From Leptoclinus maculatus (lineage: Eukaryota > Chordata > Actinopteri > Perciformes > Stichaeidae): a stretch of DNA of 64,000 nt. Shown here one piece after another: positions 1 through 16,900 of this stretch; position 1 is the stretch's first letter, and every line of letters begins with the position of its first letter. The stretch spans positions 27,489,336-27,553,335 of the forward strand of contig JAVDOI010000003.1 in assembly GCA_032191485.1 (NCBI GenBank). Reading direction: 5' to 3'. The position numbers and the translations under genes are program-made. Under the pieces are notes generated by a model that did no database searches, was not told where the DNA came from, and saw only the letters and a program-made list of their open reading frames with translations.

Positions 1-1968
<1,968 letters not shown>

Positions 1969-4900
1969 AGCGCCCACATACCGAAGGAAACAGAAAGAGG
2001 TCCACATGACGGTAGGTGTCCCACAGGGCACTGTGGGAAAACAGACAGCCCTGGGCTCTCTTGCTGGCACTCAGCCAAATAGAAACAGGCTAGTTTGAGA
2101 TTCATCTTTACATTAAAGGGAAATTATCGCCTCCTAGTGGACATCAGCATAGATTGACCTTGTCCAGATTTATCCCCCTCAAACTCCCCCTTTTAGTAAA
2201 TGAGTTCAGTTTCACCCTTAAATCTTAACTCTTGGACATTTTCATCCCGGACAGCATTCCTTCTTGTTTGAGGTTAAGCTGGCGAAATGTTATCGTGACC
2301 AGACTCTTTTATAGAATGGAATTTCAGCCTCTTGGCCCACACTTTCATTTTGCACAATCCGAACATTGCCCAATCTAATTTGGACAATCAGAAGCTGAAC
2401 TTTGTGATATTGTTCAGGCCCTGTGTATTTGGATTGGCTTCCCAGAGGGCTGTCAGGCAGGCGTTGTTTTAGGCTCTGAGTGATATTTTGGAGGTTTTGT
2501 CTGTCTGTGTGCTAATATCTTTCTCAAGAGCAGAACTCCTGCAAAGACTGAGAGGGGATTGAAGGGGGGAAACAGACTATTGGCTATTATAATGCGGTTG
2601 TAGGTGAATGGGGCAGAAGCAGAGCTATAAAACACTGATGGGGTCCAGATTGATATATAGATAAGAGTACTATTGAAATTGCATGTGTGTGTAAAAGTAG
2701 ATGAATCTCTGTAAACCAACCTTTTCTCAATGGAATAATAGAAAGTAAAACGTGTGTGTGCATGTTTGTGTGTGTTTCATTTCCTCCATTGTGACTTGTG
2801 AGCCTGCCAGTGTTTTTGATTCACGGCTCCTTTTAGGTGTGTTTTACTGTTACAGCACTGCACTATTCAGGAGTTTTTGTGGTTTAGACTAAAGCTCCGC
2901 TGCCATTTTCTAACCCTTGTACACTGTGACTCTTGTCTCCCCAGTGATCCCTTTAATGGAGGTGTACAACAAGAGTTTGTGTCAGCCTCGGGAGCTGCTG
3001 GTGGAGATTCTGCAGGAGTATCCGGAGGAGGTGGAGCACATCTTCATCCCGTCGTGCGTGGTGTTGACGCGCTGCGCCGGCTGCTGCAACGATGAGATGC
3101 TGCAGTGCATGCCGACATCCAGCTATAACGTTACGATGGAGGTTAGCAGCGATATTTGTTACTACAGCAATACTTCCATACTTTATTTTTTTGCCTTTTT
3201 ACTTGGGCTCTTCATGTACCCATCTGATCGGCCCAGAGGCCTCCAAGTGCCCTTCTGGTCAGCACAAGTCCCCCTCCGCTCAATCTAAATGCCCCTGCTG
3301 TTTGCTCAAAGGCTGCTCAGGTGTGACCTTTGGGCAAAAATCAACCATATACTTAACCTTTTTTTAAATTGTCACCCCTCTGCTTCTCTGTGTACGAGGA
3401 GTCAGTCTGTTTAAATGTATCATATCATTTCTAGTAAAAAGTAAAGATCTTCTTGAACTTTGCATGTCTTCTTTATGAATTCAAGTTCATTAGTCAAGTC
3501 TCCACACAGACGTATTGCAAAAGTTCCACCACATTTCCAGAAAACCAGCAAAAGAGAATGCAAATGAATGCACTATCCACCACTTGGATGCAAATAGCAG
3601 GACTCTGGCACATTTTGATGCTAATTTTCCGGTCGGGTGGCATTAAACCATTAGTCTTAGTCAAACCTCAAACTGTTCAAAACAATGTGCAAAATGTGAT
3701 GGAAATTTGGCATTTATGTTTGTTTCATATATTAATTTGTGGAACTTCTGATGCTTTGCCATCTCTTCCGTTTTCATTCAGATCAGTGTAAGAATTCATA
3801 ATGTGAAACTCATAATGAATACTATTAGAACCTATTTTTCTTAGTGACCTTTCTGTGTTACGTGTTGTTGATTCTTCTCCGTCTATTTAGTCTATTTCTT
3901 GAAAGCTATGATAGTAACAGTTTAAGACTGTAGATCCACGAATATTACATTCAAAACTGTGACAATTTCTCTTCTCTTTTCTTTTTTTACAGATTAAAAG
4001 AATAAAACCCCATTGGCAAGAAAATGATATTTTCATGAGTTTTACAGAACACAGCGCATGTGAGTGTAGGTAAGAAACCCCGAACTCACACTGAAACACG
4101 CACAGAGTGAATGAAATACTAACCGCTGTACGTTGGTGTTGGCAGAGCAGAGGTTCGACCAAACACGTCATGTAAAGTTATTGTCTTGCCTGTTTGCCTC
4201 TGACACATTCAACAGATGCGTATCAGGTGGAGTCATATCTTACCTTTGCTTCCTCCACATTGCTTTAGTGTATCCTCATTCCATCGTACTTCTCAAGCAA
4301 AGGAGATACATTTGTGTGAATACAGTGCTACTTAGGTAGCTGTTTTCCCTGTTTGGTGTGTAGAGGTCACTCCAGGAACTACGAAGGTGTGATAGCTTTA
4401 GTTATTGATCTCTGAGATAAGTACTGTGTGTCCTTTTTGGGGCCTCCAGTCTCAGTAAGGTGACTTCTACTGGTTCGACTTGCTGTGCAATGATTATTAC
4501 ATTTTATGGATAGGCAGCTAATATAATCTGTTAACGCCCTGTTGTAAAAAGAGATAAGTGCTGCAACTTAATGTGGAATTAGTGGCATGTTCTTTTTTGT
4601 GCTGGAGTTTAAGCTCGACTAGCGCAGCAGAATCGGAGGGTTCCCAGAAGTGAAACAAGGAAAAAAGTAAATATTTTTCATATCATCTTCCTCGAATGAT
4701 CATGTCACTATCCAGGTCAATCATTAGGTCACATTCCCATGCCCTGGGGCCTCTGTTGGAAGCCGTAGTGGTGAGATGCATCACTTCCGATCATGATGGT
4801 GGCTGAGATCTGAGCTGTGTGACATGAAATAGTAAACTGTGACACAGCGAAACGGATGCGGGACATGCATCATCCTCCCACGTTTAAGGGAAAATCTTAA

Positions 4901-7900
4901 AAGCAAACAAATTGGGACTGTTGGCCGAGGACCAAGATTTCTCTTTTCTGAGCTATTACATCTGAATCATGTCTGTGTTTTGTGCAGTGAGGCTGGCTTT
5001 AAAGTAATGTCACTCTGAGGTTATTGCTGTCTGTGATGACACAATACTTCGCTGTAAAATCATTTAGAAGCAGCTATAAACCTTTCGGGGACCTTCTACA
5101 CATTTTAGAGGCTGTGATCGATCTATTTTGTAGTTTAAGATGTTTTAATTCACTGTATTGTTCTGGAAATGGTATGCAGGCATTACGCGCTATATACAGA
5201 ACACGTCACTGACAGAATTTCCAGTGAATCCCTCGTGTATAGGAAGGCAATCCCAGCTCGGGAATGGCGGACTCCGCCACTAACAATGAAAATCGCTATG
5301 TTTTTTAATTTTTTAATTCAACCTTTATTTAAACAGATAAAATCTATTGAGATATAAAGCTGTTTTGCGATGGCGTTCTGGCCGAGAAGGCAGCAAAGTC
5401 AAATGTCAAGTGCACGTCAGTTTTATACAAACAATAAAGCAAAGACAAAACAATACATTACAGAGTAAAAAACATAGGTCAACACATCAACAGAAGAGGT
5501 GAAATAGACACAGATAGTGTGTGATACATATAGACAAAAAGGAAACAACCAAATTGTTATGCATGGTGGCAAGAACAGTTTGTGATTAAAACTTCTGATA
5601 ACTTTTGTTTAAAAGTGGCTAGCTAGACCGACTCTAGATTGAGTCTAGTCTGCAGATCATTCCAAGACCAAGGCCCTTTAAAAACATAGATTGATTTTAT
5701 TAAAATATAAGGATTATACTTTTAACCATGTACATGTAAGTGCTAACAGAAATCAAATTTAACAATCCTTAGAGTCATTTTGCCTTTAGTACTTTTGCAT
5801 GATGCTTCAGTACATTTTGTTAAGATACGTTGGCTTAAAGTATAATTTAATTCAGTACTTTTGCTTGTAATTGTAATAGTTTTACATTGTGGTATTGCTA
5901 CCTTTACTTATGTGAATATGGCACATGTATCTGCCAATAGGTATCAGTCAGCTTCAGATGACATGCATACATATGCACACATACACATATACCTTCAGGC
6001 TTTAATTGGCCTTTTCATGTGGAGTTACTGTACCCGTATTTCAAATAGAAACTTGGCTGTGTGTCCGTGACCTCTCGGAATGAAACACAGTTTCCTAACA
6101 CTTTTGGTCAACAGTTCTCTCCAGAGTGTGCCGGCAGATTTATTGCTCCACATTCTGTTATCGCAAATGTCGTCACACGGACGAGAAGAAGTGAAACAAA
6201 CCTGTCAGCCTGCTACTGTGGTCCTGTTTGCGTGCGTGTGTCTCCATCAGTGAACGTTGCCCCTTTGTGTGCCCGTCTACGAGCGTGTGTGCACGGCATT
6301 GTTTCCCAGCAAATCTGCTTCATTTACTGAGCGATTGAAAGTGAAAGTTTTATCAGAGTCTCTGGTACAGGACGATGACGTAACGTGATTTGAAAAAAAT
6401 ATGATGCAAGTTCGCCCGTGGCGATAATGGTCTCTGCTGATCTTGATAAGTATCTGTTTACCGGGAAACAACAGCGCGCTGTGATCTAATGCCATGTTGT
6501 TTTCTTCCTGCCTTTCAGGTTAAAGAAAGAAGCGAAAGAACAGAAAGAAAAGTGAGTACAGCACTCTTTCTGCAAGGAGATTGGGTTGTTTTTTTTTCAG
6601 GGGGAAACAATGTGGACTTGAGATTTGATCTTTTTCCTGTTTTGCCCTGCAAACAAACTCTCACTCTCAGTTGTCTGCATCGCTCGGGCCTTCCGGGCAT
6701 TCTCCCGTATGCTCTTTCTCACTAAACTGATCCGTCTGTTTGTTTTTTTTCTCACTCCCTTTTCCGCTGCCTCGCTATATTCTTTCACGTTCACACACTC
6801 AAACACTCCACAGCGATAAAATGTAATTAAATGACAAGCTAGTACATGATATCGTGTCGTGCTGAGATTAGCATGCAGCTCTCAGGTGATAAACACGGGG
6901 AATACCAGCTCAGTCCATTCAGGTGAATGAGTGACACTTGATGAGGGCATTGCCCTCTCTATACCTGTCCTTTACACCCGTCCTCCTTATTCTATCTCAT
7001 CTTTACATTCCTCTCACCTCTTCTTTACTGTTTACATCCCTCTTAACTTCTGTTACTTCGGTGACTGGTTGCTCTGATATAGATAACACTGTTTTTGAAG
7101 ACTGGTTAAACTTTTCTGTTTATGGTTCTTGCTTGAGTGTCAGTGTGCAAAGGGTCATTTAAACTCTTTAATCCTCCTTCTGCGAACAGTCGTTAATATC
7201 GCTCTGTTGCAGTGGGGGTCGCTGCTTGTATTTTGGTTTTATGTCAGGTCATCTGTCATATAGATAAGTGCTAGTTTTGAGACCTCTTTAACCTTGTCCT
7301 CATTGTTTACGAGTCCGCAGTCAGTGGCGTGCGTCTACAAAGTGATGGTCTTAGGGTCATTCAACTCTCATTTCTGATGCTTTCATACTTTCATGTTTCA
7401 TTTTAACGTTGACCGCCGACCTCTCAGTCGGGACAGGTCTCCGGAGGTATTCCTGCTGTGGTTGTGTAACTGTCAACGTCCACAGGGAAACTAGACCGAA
7501 CATGAAAGAGAAAATTCACGCATTTACAGGAGTTTCATCCGATCCTTATTGGACGGTGTCATATTTGTCATGCGGTCCCAGCTAGGTCTGAACGAGCACC
7601 ATTGGATTGTCATGGAATGTTCTGATCCCCTCATGTGGCTCCTTCATTGGGTCAAATGTTCTTGGTTTATGACTAAATACCTGCACAACTAATGACATTG
7701 CCATCAGCCTCAGCTGCACTTTGTGTTTGACGCTAACAAGCGAATGTTAGCATGCTAACACGCTAAACTAAGATGATGAACATGGTAAATGTTATATCTG
7801 CTAAACATCAATATGTCACCATTGTGAATATGTAACTAGGCTGACATTTGCATTTAGTTCAAAGAACCTCTGAGCCAAAGTACAGCCTCACTGACTCTTA

Positions 7901-10900
7901 CCCTTTTTTTTCTGGCCTGTTATCTGGTAGCGGGGTTTTGCCTGCATCAAAGCCAACATGTAAAACCAATATTTCCACAGACCTGTGCAGCACACTCCTT
8001 GTGTGTTCCAGAATATATACTGGATTTAAACATGACCTTTACCTCAGGGAAACTTGTCATCATTGCGATCACGAAAATACATATAAAGATGCAAGCTGCT
8101 GCTGCTGCTGGATAAAAGGTCAGAATTAGGATCGAGGTCTGAGTCTATGATGTGTTGAGCACATATTCCTGACGATGCCAGAAACTAATCACGGTTGGGT
8201 AAAAATAGCTTTTAATCAATCATTACACAGTTTTTCTGCTTAAAAACAAAAAGGCAGGATGATGAACTGTATATCAATGTCCACAGAGACATTTTGTTTT
8301 GCATTTCTATTTAAGTATTACAAAAGCTTTCTGTGTAGTTGTAATCATCTAAGACAGCACAAGCTTGTGCAACCCAGCTTGCCTTTGAACACGCATCCTG
8401 ATATTTTAATCAAGCCTGCACCTGTGAAACTCCAGGTGCTGTTCTCATTGTACTGTGGTGTGAAACAACTTGAATCAGCCATAAAGAGTTGACCCAGATA
8501 GCTTGAAAGATGAAGTTTTAGTGAAGTCCAAGTTCATTGTCCTCCGGGAAATTTCAGAACAGCGAACCGAGCCAAATCTCAGGCTATTAAATCGCTTACA
8601 CAGACTGCAAAGACATTGTACTGTTTTACAAAATAGGTTTTTTTATTTCTTATTCAAGTTGGACAATAAAGCCGTTTCTAACAGGGAACATTTGATATTC
8701 ATCACATTGACAAGCAGGGTGTGTGCAAACCCCCCTACAGTAAGCTGTGGGTGTGTCTTTAAAGCTTACAATCTACAAATCAGGACACACTGTTGAAGTT
8801 GCTTCTTCATTTAAAAAGTACATTTTTTAGTTCATTTCAACAGCTTAACAAAAGAGTGGTGTTTTTTTTGTGCTGTAATCTTTGAATTCAAGATAAACAT
8901 TTAGACGCATCACATACACTCATGTGAACACTGCCTGACGCCTTTCTCATAACATGATGATATAGGTTATCATTCCAAACAGGCCAATCACTAAAAAAAA
9001 TAATCAAATTAAGGAATAACCTGTTTTGAATGACTGATAGTTTTGATTCATAGAAAAGATAAAAGATTGCTATTTATCAGTGTTGGTTGTCAGTGTAGGC
9101 CTTTCTCGCCTAATTGGCCCATCTCTGCTCAGTCTCTCAGGCATCTCTCTGCGTTGTTGTCCTCTTTTCTCTTGCAGAAAATCCCGGAAAGGCAAGGGTA
9201 AAGGCCAAAAGAGAAAACGAAAGAAAAACCGCGACAAAACAATTCACGATGCGTATGTCAGCTCCGCCTTCTCCACCTACCTGCACCTGAGTGTTGCGCT
9301 TCTCATAATTAAGCTCATTTGGGAGGAGCTCATTTGCCCTTTTTAATTTGCACCTTTAGCCACTTCAACTAGCATGTCGCTTCTGTGTATTGTCCTAACT
9401 GTGTCTCGTCAGTCATGTTCCACGTACTCAGAGTATCAGTGTCTGAGCTGCCCTGTTTGCTAACGTTGTTTTGTTGACGTAGCTTTCACAAAACTTTACA
9501 TAACAGCGATAACCAGGGAAGTACAGCAGACTTGCCAGCCATATCCCACATCACTAGAGATGAACCATGACCCATCTTCCACCCGTCAAAATACCCATCT
9601 AATCTCCCCACAACCTCACCAGCTCCCTGTCTGAGGAATATCACTCTGTGCGGGTGAGACTGGGACCTTGGTTGGAAATGAGATACAGCAACATATCATC
9701 AAAAAAACACAGTACAAACTTCTTCTAACATCTTGTCTGATACCAAGTTGTCTGATTGATAATGGACACGTTTAACCTACGTGATATAAACAGATCAGCT
9801 GTTAGCTGTAACTTGAACCTTTTACTGAAACAAGGTCACAGCTCCACCATCATGGCAGACGGGTTCATACTGTTCTGGTATCTGTGCTGGCATCAGGATT
9901 GTAATCACGGGGCTGTGTTCAGTGTTGAGTCTGTGCCGCTTTGCTGTGTCTCGTACCCGTCTCCTTTCCGCGCTTTGTTCTTTTCATCTTTACAAACAGG
10001 TTTTGCCATCATGTGCATAATGCTGGTACTTCTTATGTAATGTAAAGATCTGGGTGATGGCTATCTATTCTTTTTTTTTTGCTAAGGGGGATATGTAAAC
10101 AAATTGTTTAGCGAGTACTGTTTTGTTTCTTTGCCTGCTTTTGTCTCTGAAACTATACAAGAGCACCCATATCTTATTCAACAATAATATAAAAATGACC
10201 TCATGTTTCTTCAGTGCTCGTACTGTGAAATAATACGTGTCTGTGTGTTCATTTGTAATTTGTACATTGAGATGTATCTGAGCCTTCCTCTGTCAATTTT
10301 CAGCCTCTGTTCTGAATCTAATGTCCCTCTGTGGGAAGCATAGTTTGCAGTTGTCACTCAATAAAATGAAATGTTTCTTAACGGAGCACCAAGCAGACCC
10401 TTGAGTCTTCTTTATCAAGAGTGTTACATTTTTAAGAGTGAGAGCGAGGTCATTGGCCCTCAGTTCAAAACCAATATGTGTCGTTTTGTGTTGCATGAAA
10501 CAGTCCAGAGCTTTGCTCACTGCATGACTATCACATACAAGGCATTTGTGAGCGGTCCAATCAAAGAGAGAGGGTATGGGGGGCGTGTTGGAGGGTAATT
10601 TTACTGCTTGAGTATTTGCCTGCTCTTTGGGAACCTGTGTGCAATACTACCCAACTGTCACATGCAGTACAACTTGTGAGGCCGTGGCTTGGAAGAGCAA
10701 ACTGGAGCTTACGAAAGGGTTGACCAAAGGGTGACCTTTCTTATGGGTGACAATGGTACACCGTGATAATCATCCTCTCTCTCCCTCCTTCCCATCTCGG
10801 TCTGTCTCTTTCTTTCCAGTGTTTGTGAGCCATGTTGTGATCAGTGCTCGGAGAGGAGAAAGCGCTTGTTCGTGCAGGATCCAGCAACCTGCCGGTGCTC

Positions 10901-12133
10901 CTGCAAGCACACAGATGAATACTGTAAAGAACGCCAGCTAGAGCTCAACGAGAGGACCTGCAAGTAAGTTCTGTCGGATAATAGAGCCAAATGGAAATTG
11001 TAACTTCTGACTTCTGTTCCAGAAGTAGGAAAAACTCATTCAAGACCCCATGGCCTAAGCCCAAACAGGGCGGGCTGGAGGGGCGGTGGATTGGTCACCC
11101 AGGGGGGCGCTGTTGGTTCCCCCCTGTGAAAACGAGAAGTAAACGTTGTATTTTGCGTACTTCAGTAACGGCACTTCTGTAGTTATTTTAACCCAAACAA
11201 CAATCTTTTCCTAAACCTAACTAAGTAGTGTTGTTGCCTAAGCCGATCTAAGTTGTGTCCTGTGAAGATGTAAGTTTATTTTTAAAAGACTGTATGCATG
11301 CAACAAGGGGAAATTGACACATGTTGCTGGCTTTCGTAGGAAAACACACATTTTGTAAGGTATCATAAGAACCGTTGTATGAGGTTACATTGACCTTGTT
11401 ATACATCTTAAGTCTGTCTACAATAATTAAGGCACAATTGTCCCAAATAAGGGGTAGTTTAAAAAAATTTACCGTTCAACATAATTTTGCTTAATGATAT
11501 GTTTTGCAGTACACTTAATTATATTAACAATGGATCACATGAGTTTTTGTATGCGATGGGGTGGCTCGTAGTGACGAACCCAAAGAGAATAATAAACCAA
11601 CTCTGCAGCTCCCCATAGCTCTACGAAGCGTTATAGTGTCCTTTAACTCATTGTTTTACAACTTTACCGATTTGGTTGACTCATAAGGATCCCAACGGTG
11701 TCGTTGACGCTGTGTTAAACCCACTTTATGCTACTTGCCCAGCACCAAATGCACTACTGAGTTAGCAACTAGCTACTGATAGTGGAGCATTAAGCTGCTA
11801 AAGAGCCAGATATATCCGTCAGGAGTTGGTGGAGACTAAAACAGAGCAAAAAGGGAGGTGAATATTGGACTTACCTTTGTCAGGTTGTGGCAAAGATGAC
11901 TCCAAATAAATGTCAATGTTGCTCCGTGACTCTTGGTTGATGTATAGTCAACTGATTGCTAACTCCTTCGCCAGAAAAGAAGTTGCAGAGATTTGTGATC
12001 CAGTTACACAGGCTAGCGGAACACTGTAGCAGCTAGCATGAATGTAACATTGTGACTTTGGCTCTTTTTTTTCTTGTTCTGATTCCTGTTTATTCTTTCC
12101 CTCTTGTTTAGATGTGACAAGCCAAGAAGATGA
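1969..12133 (+). CDS. vegfa: Vascular endothelial growth factor A (exons 2-8; exon 1 outside or not found)
   Basis: Secreted homodimeric cystine-knot ligand of VEGF receptors that drives endothelial growth and vessel formation. Exons read from splice sites and phase: 1969-2011, 2945-3141, 3993-4069, 6519-6551, 9178-9252, 10820-10963, 12112-12133. Exons 3 and 4 are 197 and 77 bp, which I recall as the mammalian sizes. Exon 2 encodes SAHIPKETERGPHD. Exon 3 carries the cystine-knot core (IPSCVVLTRCAGCCND), exon 4 ends in ACECR. Exon 6 is a Lys/Arg-rich matrix-binding segment (GKGKGQKRKRKKNRDK) whose length is a multiple of three, so it can be skipped, as in the alternatively spliced exon 6 of other vertebrates. 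Exon 7 is the heparin-binding domain (CSERRKRLFVQDP, LELNERTCK), and exon 8 ends CDKPRR-stop. These exons encode 196 residues; the signal peptide is missing. Fish have two vegfa copies, and I cannot tell which this is. Confidence 0.95.
5311..5690. repeat. Interspersed repeat remnant in vegfa intron 4
   Basis: The block starts with a T-rich run followed by AACCTTTATTTAAACAG and ATTGAGAT and ends near ATTCCAAGACCAAGG. These phrases resemble a dispersed repeat that I know from many fish genomes. Family assignment from memory only, and the borders are approximate. Confidence 0.4.
7640..7885 (+). repeat. Interspersed repeat (GTTAGCATGCTAA family), copy 1
   Basis: Contains ATGTTAGCATGCTAACACG, GCTAAACATCAATATGT and CAGCCTCAGCTGCACTTTG. 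The same ordered phrases recur at about 26870-27140, and a partial reverse-orientation set is at 32050-32340. It is a diverged repeat inside vegfa intron 5. Confidence 0.75.
11090..11300 (+). repeat. Dispersed repeat in vegfa intron 7, related to 14570-14760
   Basis: Shares the ordered phrases TATTTTAACCC, AACAA(C)AATCTTTTCC, CCTAA and AAGTA with 14570-14760. It looks like an old mobile-element fragment of unknown class. Confidence 0.5.
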
Positions 12134-13970
12134 GAGAGGTGGCAGCACCAGATGTACAAGATGAAGGAATATTCTAGATATTTCACGGCACAGCACTTTG
12201 ACCTTTGAACCGTAAGCTCTTCTTTTCTGTGGAAAGCATTCCCCTTGGACTGTCTTTGAGAGTGAACAATAAGAAAGACTGAACTGAAGTTTCCTCCCAC
12301 TGTATATCTGTGTGTATATAGACCATGAAAAAAGAGTACAGAATTGTTATGCTGCTACAAAAACAAATAACTAAACCCATCATTTGACAAAAAGCAAATA
12401 GCCGCCATGTGGTTATGCATTTCTAACAGGCTTGTGATGCAGGTGTAGTCTTGTTGTCAATTCATTGTATGCAATTACTTCACTGGATATGAGTCTCTAC
12501 TGTGGTTGTGTGTCAGTCATGAAATTGCAAAACCTCTCAATCTAAGATATATTTAACTGCTAAAACAGCGGGTGAGGCTGAAGAGGACATGGGAGCGCAC
12601 TCTTCTCTCAAAACTGATGGATGGATTTTCATTGGCCGATTTCTGCTTTTGCTTTTGGATTATAACAGCGGGACAACCAGGACAGCTGAATCTGTCTTTT
12701 CATGACATTGCAGGACTGACATGGACTTACACAATGTCACCATTGTGATCAGCTTGCAGAAGAAGTGACTCCGGAGTGCCATATACTTTTAAAGGGATAC
12801 TGGTTGTCAATATAGCATCCACTGTTTTGCTATGTCCTTCATGAAAACCACTGAAAACATCCTATACTGTAGTTTGATTCCATTTGAAAAACTGTGCCTC
12901 ACAATATGTACTGAGAAATCTTTCGAGTGCTTTTTAAATTATTTGTTGTTTCCTTTTTCAGGAGAGGGGATTGTCAAAGTAGTTTTGTTAGTTGTTGAAC
13001 TCAATACAGAACCCATTGATTGCATATCTTCATCTCTGAACTTGTACATAGTTAATATCCCTTTATGCCATAGTCCATTCTAGATAATTTATAATGTTAT
13101 AGAATATTTTTCAGTATTCAGCCTTCTACCCATATTTAATTTGGTTTATTTATATATGCAGTGTTATGTTCCTGTCCTATCTCCCCACCATGTGTAAAGT
13201 CACTGATGGCTACTCTCAGCATGGAGCCTCTCTGTGCTTTTCTACGAAACCAACTAAAAAACAAGTCAAAAAATCGACTTGTTAACATTCCCTAAATGGA
13301 TCATTTGTACTGGTGTACTGATGACAAACCTCCTCCGGATTTTTCAACCCCTCTTATCTAAGGGTGTGGGTGCTGTGTAGGATTTTTAACATGCTGTGTG
13401 TGTTTGTGAAAATGTGTGTGTATGAGTGTGTCTTCACATGCATTTGCCGATGTACACATCTGTATGGAGTTGTTAGTAAGCTGTATTTTAGTATTTAAGT
13501 AAGTAGCGGACATGTGTTTTGTCCGTCCTGCAAGATGCAAATACGAATAAACTACTGCTAGCAGCTCAGCATACACTACCACAACAACACCACCGTTTTA
13601 AATTTAGATACCAATCTGCATCCTTTCTGCCAGCAGTCATAGACCCCTCATTATTACTTCTCTTTGTCTCTCCTTCACTATTAACATGTTTTCTGTGTCT
13701 ATGTAAAACAGTAAAGCATATTTATTTTCAAATTATATTGTTTTTATATAAAATAAGGAAAAGGTTGCTGTGTTGTGAATGCTGTGTTTTCAAGAGCTTT
13801 AACAAGGCAACGTGAGTTTTCCATGTTTTTGTGCGTCACGCTGATGCTCACGCATCTAGTAAGAATCCCTGCAGAATGTAATCGGAAAGAAAATAGAACA
13901 GAGAAATGAGAAATTCCTGCACGCTTTTCATGACAGACAGACAGATATTCAGCCTTATGAATAAAATGGC
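12134..13970 (+). other. vegfa: vegfa 3' UTR (approximate)
   Basis: AT-rich sequence after the vegfa stop, with several ATTTA pentamers (for example near 12550 and 13145) of the kind that destabilise mRNA. Candidate poly(A) signals AATAAA are near 13545 and 13960. The end point is inferred from these signals, not seen. Confidence 0.55.
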
Positions 13971-16900
13971 ACTTTGAAGCAGTGTGCAGTAATTACATCT
14001 CTTAAATCTAACTGTAGTCACCAATTTAGGAGCGCTGGTGGAAACAACAATATTTATCGAAGAAAACGTGTACTATAACAGTTCAGTTAGGCTTTTGTAG
14101 GTACGGTTTTGGTAAAAAGGAAAACAGTTAATGTAAGAGATAGTTAGTCTCAAGTAATGGCTTGGAATGGTTAAAGTTAGGGTAAGAATATGGTTGGGAC
14201 CATCCCTGCGTAATCCTAAGGTATCATTGGAATTATATAGCATTACATTACCGACATCTGCACTGTTGCAAATAACGCAACTCCCTCATTCATTTCAATG
14301 AAACCATTGCGTTCAAACCCGTTCTCACTCCCAACTCGTCAAATAAGCTTAGTCAGTGCCCCTCGGCGTCAAATACAGATGCACCGGGGCACCCATTAGT
14401 GTCTGTATGAGATGCACCAGGCTTTCAACTAACTCCAATTTAAACCCCTCTGTGTCATCATTAGACATCAGAGCCACTGACGTGGTATAAGCAAAAAAGT
14501 CCACCTGGATGGGTTTAAACAAACACAGGACTTTCACCCAGGAGACTTCCATTTGTGTTCTGGGTGAAACAAAGTAATTATTTTGCGTTACTTAGCCATC
14601 TTAACGCCAGTTAAGTAACTTAGCGTACTTATTCTATTTAAACGTCCTTATTTTAACCCCAACAACGATCTTTTCCTTTACCTAATCAAGTACTTTTGTT
14701 GCTTAAGTAAACCTAAAAACTAAGCAAACCCACGTTGGAAGTTTAATTGCCAAGGGCCACTGATTTAGCACCGATATTTGACGAGTAACGAGTGTGAACG
14801 TGTTGCAACAACTAGGAAAACACTGTGTTTGGCAACCAAGTACATGCAAGAGCATATTTCTAGTAGATTACTTTGTGCCATAAAAAGGGTGATTCTACAA
14901 TTAGTACTTCCAGAATCTTACCGTTTCTTTTTAATTGGTGAGTCATTGTATAGGTGGCCATCAGCTAAACTACCTCCATGCGAGGCGAATGACGCAATAT
15001 TTAATTGCATCAAGAAACAATGCAACTTGCCTTGTTAGAGTGAATGGTTCCACTGCAGCGTTGGGCTACCACCTCTATTGGCCATTTTCCCCAACCAGAA
15101 TTCTTCCTGGAATCCAGGAACCTTCAGGAACTCATATAGATTACCTGTAAAAAAAAAAAAAACTTTCCTGGAACATGTTTCTAATTTTGGTACATGAGCT
15201 TCACGGCCTGCCACTTTACTCAATTTTTTCCCACAGTCCTTCGTTTTTTGGTGACACTTCAACACTTTCCGCATGTATTGTACAACAAACCTGATACCTG
15301 TAACCTCCTCGTGAAAACAGACTCTTTCCAGATTATCATGTCACCTGTTCCACTTCAGTTCATCTGGGAGAACAAAGAGCAGTTTTAGCTAACGGGGCAT
15401 GGGATTAGTGACTTTTTCAGTGACACTGCATCGGCAGCTGAGCTCTTGGCCCCTGGACCAAATCTAACCCTTATGAATGTATAGATTAAGTGGAGGTTTT
15501 TGGATCTTTGGCCATGTTTGTTTTGAAACTCGCTCCCTCTTAACCCCATTGCTTGCTGCTTCCCGCTGGATTAGCTCCTGCGTGGCGCTAATGCTCTGCT
15601 GTGCTCTCCCTGACTCATGCTCTTTATGTGCATACCTAAATATAAAGCACGCCATATAATCCCTGTAAATTGTGGGGCCCCCTTCACTGGGCAAAACACC
15701 CCAAAGAATGTCATAAACCGTCTAATCTGTTATTTACCAGGAACCCAGAACCCAGCGAGCAAAGCTAGCAGCCCGTCTAGTCCGTTAGCTAAACTGATGG
15801 ATGGTTTAGGATGTTGACGTGTAAAAAGCATCAACGAGAGGGCGGTTATTTATTTTTTGTGAGTGTGATGCCAAAGAAGCATGTACATTTTGAAAAAGAG
15901 GCTTTAAGATATACAATATATCATTATAGTTCATTAACGGTTAAAAGAAATCCAACATCAACCCACCTCTTTAAAAAAAAAAACTAAATTAACTTGCCTT
16001 TCACAGCCGTCAATGAGGTTGTTATTTCTCTAATGTATAAACATACAATGTGATTCTTCAAGCCCATGAGAACAGTGGTATTATGGGAAATTAAGAAGTA
16101 CATTAATCCTTATAATATGTAACCTTTAAAACATATTCTGACCCTTTAGGGGGGAAGGAAACTCCATCGTGCATATCAGAGATTGAATCACCAGTGGCAA
16201 GCAGTATGCGTGTGTTTTTGTTTTTCCTTTCTATGGCAATTTAAACAAGTCTTATCACTCCTTGACTCCCATTTGGACGCTGTCACATGTGGTAGATCAT
16301 ATAGAGAACAGGGTGGGAAAACGTGACTCATTATTCATCAGAGCCTGTGTTCATATCTGGGTAAAGTTTAATTGAATAGAGTTGAATGTAATCAGTCATA
16401 TGGCGTTAGTCAATGATGCAACGCTGTTGCTGTTGAAGCAACACAAAAAAGTCATAGTTGTTTCAAATTTTCTTTAATTTTGGACAGCTAGTAATGAGAT
16501 CAAGGAAACACAAACATAAGACCAGTTCTGTTTGTTATTTTATGTGTTGCTCTATTTAGCAATCCCTTCGATAAGGATCTGCGTATCAAGGGGCTTTCAA
16601 TGAAAATAAACCAAATAAAGCCAGCGTTAGGCAAGCACAGACTCTTGCACAAATAGCACCAAGGTCTGCTCTGATGCAAGTAAGCTATGGAAAGGTCGTC
16701 AAAATCACCAACAATTAGGAAAATTAAAAAGACAGCAAAGACGTGTCAAGAGGGCTGGAGCACGTTGCCTTGTTTGTCTCAGAAGCGTTGCCTGTTTTTC
16801 TTTTCGTCCCCATTAGACACTTTGAGTATACTGCGCTTCAATAAGTTATTTAATACATTGTTAATATGATAAATAAAAGACAATACTAATGGAAAAAATA